Notes under the pieces: generated by a model
Told to the model about the DNA's origin: nothing
Database searches by the model: none
The model's input: only the letters and a program-made list of their open reading frames with translations
Shown: in pieces, positions 59,261 through 64,000 of the stretch
Numbering within the stretch: the first letter of the stretch is position 1
How the letters are laid out: the number at the start of each line of letters is the position of its first letter
Assembly (NCBI GenBank): GCA_910574475.1
Contig: CAJTAT010000003.1
Span: 407,943 to 471,942 of the forward strand
Direction of reading: 5' to 3'
Length of the DNA stretch: 64,000 nt
From: Clostridia bacterium
Lineage (GTDB): Bacteria > Bacillota > Clostridia > Lachnospirales > Lachnospiraceae
Translations under genes and position numbers: made by a program

Positions 59261-60232
59261 CTAGCGTGTTTCTCCGCGGTTTTTAATACTGTCCAGCAAA
59301 ACAGCCACAAATATCACGCATCCTCTTACTATGGTGTATGCGTACATATTCGTTCTGGCCATAACCAGTCCATTTTCAATACACATCATAATCAAAACTC
59401 CCAAAAATGCATTGGGAAAAATCGTCCCCTTGCCGCCAAACAGACTGACGCCGCCCAAAACAACAGAACTGATAATAATGAATTCCTGTCCTGTGGCAAA
59501 CGTAGGGCTGATTCCTCCTACCTGAGCGCCTGAAACCAGACCGGCAAGTCCGGCCAAAGCGCCGCAAATAACGTAAGATAAAAATACAATCCTTGTGGTC
59601 TTAATTCCCATCTGCTCCGCCCCCAGCTTATTGTTGCCTACTGCATAGACCTGTTTGCCAAACCATGTTTTGGAGAGCAAAAACTGTCCCAGCGCCATAA
59701 TCACAAGCAATAGGAAAACGATCAAAGGGAGCACTCCTGCAACTTGTGTTTTTACAATGAATTTTCCCACTTCATTATTAAAAAATAACGTCTGAATTCC
59801 TACAATCCCTATAGCCACACCGCGCACTACATACTGCATGGCCAGTGTCACAATCAAAGGCATAATATGTAATTTTGCCACCAAAAATCCGTTGATACAT
59901 CCCACTGCCGCCCCACAGGCCAAGGAAACCAACAGGGCTCCGCCAAATCCCAGCCCTGCATCTGTCAGCACTGCAGATATAACGGCTGTAATAAACATGA
60001 CGGAGCTAATAGAAATATCAATTCCTCCTGTCAACATCACGAAGACGATACCTGCCGCCGCAATTCCAGAGGAAGCTGTCTGTTGTAATAGATTTCTTCC
60101 ATTATCGAAACTAAAAAAATTCGAGTTCCTGGAGGTAAAAAAAAGAACAAGGCATATAAAGACCACATAGAGCCCATATTTGTAAAACTTCTCCAGAAAC
60201 CAATCCAATTTTTCTGTCTTAAGCCCTCTCAC
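59261..60232 (-). CDS. Sugar ABC transporter permease (RbsC/LsrD type), second permease
   Basis: A permease of about 323 residues with eight to ten membrane segments and the branched-chain/ribose permease loop in VAKLHIMPLIVTLAMQYVVR and the C-terminal GKGTIFPNAFLGVLIMM block. GTG 60232 lies 6 bases after AGGAGG and overlaps the ATPase gene end; ATG 60253 is the alternative. It pairs with the other permease (61733-62722), the arrangement found in AI-2/Lsr- and some pentose importers. Confidence 0.9.
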   Translation of the reverse strand: MRGLKTEKLDWFLEKFYKYGLYVVFICLVLFFTSRNSNFFSFDNGRNLLQQTASSGIAAAGIVFVMLTGGIDISISSVMFITAVISAVLTDAGLGFGGALLVSLACGAAVGCINGFLVAKLHIMPLIVTLAMQYVVRGVAIGIVGIQTLFFNNEVGKFIVKTQVAGVLPLIVFLLLVIMALGQFLLSKTWFGKQVYAVGNNKLGAEQMGIKTTRIVFLSYVICGALAGLAGLVSGAQVGGISPTFATGQEFIIISSVVLGGVSLFGGKGTIFPNAFLGVLIMMCIENGLVMARTNMYAYTIVRGCVIFVAVLLDSIKNRGETR

Positions 60233-61754
60233 GCTCTCCCTCCTTTTCTCCATCGCTCAGCTCTCCAATTGCATACTTCAACAGCGTATCCTGGGTAAAC
60301 TCATTTCTTTTCAGCTCCCCTGTTAGCTGTCCTTTATGCATAATTAAAATTCGATCACAGACGCCTATGAGTTCTTCCATCTCACTGGAAATAAACAATA
60401 CTCCCGTTCCCTGCAATGCCATGTGGTTGATTTGATGATAGATTTCCTCCTTTGCTCCTACATCCACTCCTCGTGTGGGCTCATCCAAAATAATAAATTC
60501 GGGTTCAATCATCAGCCATTTTCCAATCACCACTTTTTGTTGATTTCCCCCAGAAAGATTACATACCTTCTGATTCATCACATCATCTGTCTTAATCCTC
60601 AGTTCTTCCACAAACTTTTTGCTGACCTCAATTTGCTTTTTGCTATCCAATACTCCAAAGTGTTTCCCCAATTGGGAAAGGCTACAGAGAACCAAATTGT
60701 CACTGACCGATTTTTTTAAAAGCAACCCTTCATCTCTTCTGTTCTCTGTAATAAAAGCTGCACCTTCTTGCACCCATTTCTGTGGATTTATGGTTTTTAC
60801 AGGATTTCCTTTATATTGAATATCCCCTGAGTCGATGATTTCCGTTCCAAAAATCCCATGCGCTAATTCGGATCTTCCTGCCCCCATAAGCCCAAACAGA
60901 CCTACAATTTCTCCTTTTTTTATCTGGAAAGATACATCCTGAAGTGTCCTCCCCTGGCAGATATGTTCGACGGAAAGAATGGTTTCACCTACGTTTTTTT
61001 CTACATAGGGATACATTTGTTCCATTCGTCTTCCCACCATGCGGCTGACAATTTCATCTAACGTAACCGTATCAATTTTTGCTTGCTCGCCAATGGTTTT
61101 TCCATCCCGTAAAACAAGAATCTCATCACACAGCATGACTACATCCTCAAGGGCATGGGATATATAGATCATGGAAATCCCTTTTTTAGAAAACTCCTGA
61201 ATCAATTCAAATAGAGTTCCTTTTTCTGCCGGAGAAAGAGATGTGGTAGGTTCGTCAAAAAAAATAATTTTGGCGTCTTTCGCCACAGCTTTTGCGATTT
61301 CAACCATCTGTCTCATACCCATGGTCAGTTTTTCCACCTTACTATTGGGATCTACAGACAAGCCTAATTTTCCCAGTATCCTGGATGCTTCTTCATTTAT
61401 TTCTTTTCTGGACAAGAAAGGCTTGTTCGCTCTTCCTTTGTCTATAAAGATATTTTCTGCAACCGTCAGATTTGTAAATAGATTTAACTCCTGATGGATA
61501 AATGCAATTCCAGCATTTGTAGCATCCTCCGGCTTTTGCGGCTCGTACTGCCTGCCAAATAATTCTACATAGCCGCTGCTCTTTGGATGGATCCCACCCA
61601 AAACATTCATCAAAGTAGATTTTCCAGCTCCGTTTTCTCCCACCAGTCCTAAAACCTCACCTTTTTTCAAAGTAAAGTTTACTTCTTCCAGAACCTTTAC
61701 CGGGCCAAAATTTTTACACAGATCTTCCACTTTTAGGACGATTTCTTTGTCCAT
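60219..61754 (-). CDS. Sugar ABC transporter ATP-binding protein (RbsA type, two nucleotide-binding domains)
   Basis: A 511-residue tandem ATPase. The first half has VGENGAGKSTLMNVLGG and signature LTMGMRQMVEIAKAV with IIFFDEPTTSLSP; the second half has GLFGLMGAGRSELAHGIFG, LSGGNQQKVVIGKWL and FIILDEPTRGVDVGAKEEI. This asymmetric pattern with a degenerate second P-loop is normal for RbsA, XylG and LsrA. It overlaps the upstream permease by 22 bases and the downstream permease by about 14-35 bases, so the genes are translationally coupled. GGGAGG precedes the ATG. Confidence 0.94.
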   Translation of the reverse strand: MDKEIVLKVEDLCKNFGPVKVLEEVNFTLKKGEVLGLVGENGAGKSTLMNVLGGIHPKSSGYVELFGRQYEPQKPEDATNAGIAFIHQELNLFTNLTVAENIFIDKGRANKPFLSRKEINEEASRILGKLGLSVDPNSKVEKLTMGMRQMVEIAKAVAKDAKIIFFDEPTTSLSPAEKGTLFELIQEFSKKGISMIYISHALEDVVMLCDEILVLRDGKTIGEQAKIDTVTLDEIVSRMVGRRMEQMYPYVEKNVGETILSVEHICQGRTLQDVSFQIKKGEIVGLFGLMGAGRSELAHGIFGTEIIDSGDIQYKGNPVKTINPQKWVQEGAAFITENRRDEGLLLKKSVSDNLVLCSLSQLGKHFGVLDSKKQIEVSKKFVEELRIKTDDVMNQKVCNLSGGNQQKVVIGKWLMIEPEFIILDEPTRGVDVGAKEEIYHQINHMALQGTGVLFISSEMEELIGVCDRILIMHKGQLTGELKRNEFTQDTLLKYAIGELSDGEKEGERERA

Positions 61755-62722
61755 ATTGCAACCTCCCTTCCACTGCTTTTTTTGAGGATTGCATATACAG
61801 AAACGATTAGAATGAGCCCGCCTTTGGCTACCATAATATAGTACCAGTCTATCCCCAGCAGGTTCAGACTATTGTTCAGCATAACAACCAAAATTGCACC
61901 AATCACACTTCCCGGAATTCCTCCCTCTCCGCCGCTCACACTTGTTCCTCCTACCACAACGGCTGCCACTACATCCATCATCATATCTTTCCCCAGAGAA
62001 GGAACGCCTGCCCCCAGACGGGCCGTCATCAGAATTCCTGCAATGACTGCATACAGTGAAGAGAGCAAAAACAGAGAACAAATCGTTCTTTTCACTGGTA
62101 AACCGGAAATTGTGGAAACCATATGGCTTGTCCCCACAGAAAATACTCTTTTTCCATAGACCATACTATGTAACAGGCAATAAGATACAAAAACGATGAC
62201 GACTGTCACCAGAATTGGGGCTGGAATTCCAAGAATTTTTCCCTGGGCAATTAGGTTAAAGGATGCCGGGATACCTCCAATGGTATTACTCTGGGTCATA
62301 GTCAGAGCAATGCCGGAAAAAATCAATTGTGTGGCCATCGTTGCAATAAAAGAGGGGATCTTTAACTTTGTCACCGAAAATCCGTTGATACATCCAATCA
62401 TCAGCCCAATAGCCAGCATAGCCAAAATTGCTTCTGATATCGCCAAGACTACAGGCTGTGAACTTGTCAAAATCTTTGCTCCAATTACACTAGTCAATGC
62501 CAAAACTGCTGTAATGGAAAAATCCATCCCTCCGTTTAAAAAAACAAAGGTCATTCCACAGGAGAGAATGATAAGATCCGATGATTGTACCACAATATTC
62601 AAAAGATTTTCCATATTGGCAAATTTGGGGACAAAAAGGAGACAAACTACAAAATAAAAAAGAAAGAGAACTACAACGGATTGTTCCACCAATATTTTTC
62701 TTAGCTGTTTTACAATTTTCAT
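61733..62722 (-). CDS. Sugar ABC transporter permease (RbsC/LsrC type), first permease
   Basis: A 329-residue inner-membrane permease with the family region IGCINGFSVTKLKIPSFIAT and the C-terminal GTSVSGGEGGIPGSVIGAIL block; about nine membrane segments. GGAGTG precedes the ATG. It starts about 100 bases after the binding-protein gene, behind an intercistronic hairpin, and overlaps the ATPase gene. Confidence 0.9.
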   Translation of the reverse strand: MKIVKQLRKILVEQSVVVLFLFYFVVCLLFVPKFANMENLLNIVVQSSDLIILSCGMTFVFLNGGMDFSITAVLALTSVIGAKILTSSQPVVLAISEAILAMLAIGLMIGCINGFSVTKLKIPSFIATMATQLIFSGIALTMTQSNTIGGIPASFNLIAQGKILGIPAPILVTVVIVFVSYCLLHSMVYGKRVFSVGTSHMVSTISGLPVKRTICSLFLLSSLYAVIAGILMTARLGAGVPSLGKDMMMDVVAAVVVGGTSVSGGEGGIPGSVIGAILVVMLNNSLNLLGIDWYYIMVAKGGLILIVSVYAILKKSSGREVAIWTKKSS

Positions 62723-62744
62723 GTCATCACTCCGTTATAAAAGA

Positions 62745-62803
62745 GGCGCCTCAAAAGTTACTTTTTGCTATTCCTTCACAAGCTATCTAACTTTCGAGAC
62801 GCC
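62745..62803 (-). terminator. Intercistronic hairpin, partial terminator between binding protein and transporter genes
   Basis: On the minus strand GGCGTCTCGAAAGTTA pairs with TAACTTTTGAGGCGCC (14 of 16 plus wobble), followed by TCTTTTATAA. Such hairpins after the first gene raise binding-protein output relative to the membrane components. Confidence 0.75.
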
Positions 62804-62822
62804 CTTTACCAGTTATCTTATT

Positions 62823-63890
62823 TTAGAAAGATCCATATGCTCTCGGCGCTGTCTCATCTAGGTTGTCCTGTGTCATGATAAATCCCGCATCATCCAGAGT
62901 AGCCTCATATCCGTCGGTGTTTCCCATCACAAGATTGTAAGCGGCCATCACGCCTTCATAGCCCTCTTTGTAAACATCCATGCCAAAGCACATCTCTGCA
63001 TACCCTTCCTTCATGGCATTTACGGCTCCTGTGTTTCCTGAGAATGGCATCAGAGCCACATGACCTTCCTCTCCAATCTTTGTATATCTTCCTGCCGCCT
63101 CAAGAGCCTGGATGGTTGGGGCAAGTAGAAAATCGGAATGCATAAAGATACAGTTAATCTCAGGATTCGCCTGCATAGCATTGGTCACACCTGCTAAAGC
63201 TTTTTCTAGGTTAAATTCTGTGGGCACAGATTGTACCCGCTCAATATATTCTGGGTTCTCTTCCATAACTTTCTCAAATCCTTCTGTACGCCTCAGCACA
63301 TTATTGTCAGTCAGGGAACCTACTAACTCCAAAACTTTCCATTTGATATTGTTCTCCTTGGCATATTCCACCATGTACTCCCAGCCATTTTCTGTCAAAG
63401 CCAGATTGTCTGTGGCAATTCCCCATGCCACTTTTGCATCCTCTGTACTTTCTAAGGTTCTGTCAATGTATACAAAAGGGATGTCCTTTTCATTGCAAAG
63501 TTTTACGGACTGCTTGATGGCTTCCTGATCTACATAGACACAGGCAATCGCCTTCGCACCTGCCGTCACCATATCCTGAATCTGTTTTGCCTGAAGGTTC
63601 GCATCCCCCTGGCAGACCTGAATCTCCACTTTTGCCTTTCCGCTTAATTCTTCTGTGGCAGCGTCAATTCCTTTTTTAATACCTACCCAAAAGGGATCGT
63701 CAAGATTATCCAGAGAGATACCAATGATGATTTCTTCACTTTCCTTCTGGGGCTCTGCCTCTACCTGGGCCTCTTGTGTATCCTCCGCCTTATCAGGCTC
63801 TGGCGCAACCTGCTGCGGTTCGCTTTTTCCACAAGCTATCATTCCCACAAACAATAAAACTGTCAAAGTTATCGCAATAACTCTTTTCAT
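62823..63890 (-). CDS. Sugar ABC transporter substrate-binding lipoprotein (periplasmic-binding-protein-like type I)
   Basis: A 355-residue lipoprotein: MKRVIAITLTVLLFVGMIAC with lipobox Cys, an acidic linker (about residues 25-53), then the ribose/LsrB-type fold with GISLDNLDDPFWVGIKKGID, FVYIDRTLESTEDAKVAWGI and NALAGVTNAMQANPEINCIF-type hinge segments. It captures a sugar or sugar-like ligand outside the cell; the ligand is not readable. GGAGG precedes the ATG. It is the first gene of the operon with its own promoter. Confidence 0.9.
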   Translation of the reverse strand: MKRVIAITLTVLLFVGMIACGKSEPQQVAPEPDKAEDTQEAQVEAEPQKESEEIIIGISLDNLDDPFWVGIKKGIDAATEELSGKAKVEIQVCQGDANLQAKQIQDMVTAGAKAIACVYVDQEAIKQSVKLCNEKDIPFVYIDRTLESTEDAKVAWGIATDNLALTENGWEYMVEYAKENNIKWKVLELVGSLTDNNVLRRTEGFEKVMEENPEYIERVQSVPTEFNLEKALAGVTNAMQANPEINCIFMHSDFLLAPTIQALEAAGRYTKIGEEGHVALMPFSGNTGAVNAMKEGYAEMCFGMDVYKEGYEGVMAAYNLVMGNTDGYEATLDDAGFIMTQDNLDETAPRAYGSF

Positions 63891-63939
63891 ATTCTACCTC
63901 CGTTATGAAGTGACTTTTGTCAAGAGGTAATTTTTGAAA

Positions 63940-63969
63940 ATTATAAACTTTTTCCCGAACCTCTGACAA
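63940..63969 (-). promoter_or_regulatory. Promoter of the sugar ABC operon
   Basis: On the minus strand TTGTCA (63969-63964) and TATAAT (63945-63940) are 18 bases apart, about 50 bases before the binding-protein start. Downstream, TTGACAAAAGTCA makes a short inverted repeat that may be an operator. Bases 63970-64000 show nothing more. Confidence 0.6.
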
Positions 63970-64000
63970 AGCCCACTTTTATTCCCTGGAGATATCTTGG

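Overview
This window looks like chromosomal DNA from an anaerobic, acetogenic Firmicute, most likely a Lachnospiraceae member of the Blautia type. The strongest evidence is a minus-strand Wood-Ljungdahl carbonyl-branch operon (about 38.7 to 28.0 kb) encoding CODH, acetyl-CoA synthase, both corrinoid iron-sulfur protein subunits, the methyltransferase, methylene-THF reductase and nickel-loading proteins. Strong GGAGG ribosome binding sites, clear sigma-A promoters, a THF riboswitch and a GGGtGRT protein agree with this. The genus is an inference; no rRNA gene is present to confirm it.

Layout. 0-3.5 kb: the start of an old-yellow-enzyme gene, an SDR dehydrogenase, a divergent PucR-type regulator, and a THF-riboswitch-controlled folate ECF transporter. 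3.5-8.8 kb: what looks like one regulon for a hexitol or amino-hexitol. It holds nagB, an EgsA/AraM-like dehydrogenase, a GntR/HutC regulator and a complete glucitol-type PTS with GutM. Its two operons share an operator-like box, and its EIIC gene has a -1 frameshift at a U UUA AAA slippery heptamer. 8.9-11.5 kb: a RACo-type corrinoid-protein reactivator with a DUF3786 protein. 11.9-15.8 kb: a secreted protein, threonine aldolase, HAD phosphatase, MBL hydrolase and lipoprotein. 16.1-18.3 kb: a second, stand-alone acsB. 18.5-27.7 kb: a lipoprotein/membrane pair, a VTC-DUF4956-CotH cluster whose DUF4956 gene has an internal deletion, a large hybrid histidine kinase and a DUF2806 gene.

28-38.8 kb: the acetyl-CoA pathway operon, transcribed as His-rich protein, cooT, metF, cooC, cooS, a second cooC/acsF, acsB, acsD, acsC, acsE. 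39-45.6 kb: a shikimate dehydrogenase-like gene, a FapA-CheX-CheY-bacteriohemerythrin operon, and an iron-sulfur scaffold/GGGtGRT pair. 45.6-50.9 kb: accessory DNA with a GNAT acetyltransferase and a two-component system plus FtsX-type ABC exporter whose two operons share a 33-nt promoter box. 50.9-56.3 kb: a single 1801-residue protein joining a catalytically dead cytosine-methyltransferase-like domain, a degenerate SF2 helicase, an Mrr-like nuclease, a NACHT-type STAND NTPase, pentapeptide repeats and a beta-propeller-like tail. I consider it a candidate undescribed anti-phage or anti-plasmid protein and the most interesting object here. 56.5-64 kb: a MATE exporter, then a ribose/AI-2-type sugar ABC transporter operon ending in a URO-D-fold methyltransferase-like gene.

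The genes link into a few themes. Corrinoid and folate C1 metabolism includes the acs operon, extra acsB, RACo, folT with its THF riboswitch, metF and possibly the URO-D protein. Nickel handling includes the His-rich protein, CooT and two CooC proteins. Sugar uptake includes the Gut PTS and the ABC system. Several intergenic repeats and a fold-back element are also present. No tRNA, rRNA, CRISPR array, intact insertion sequence or integrase was seen.
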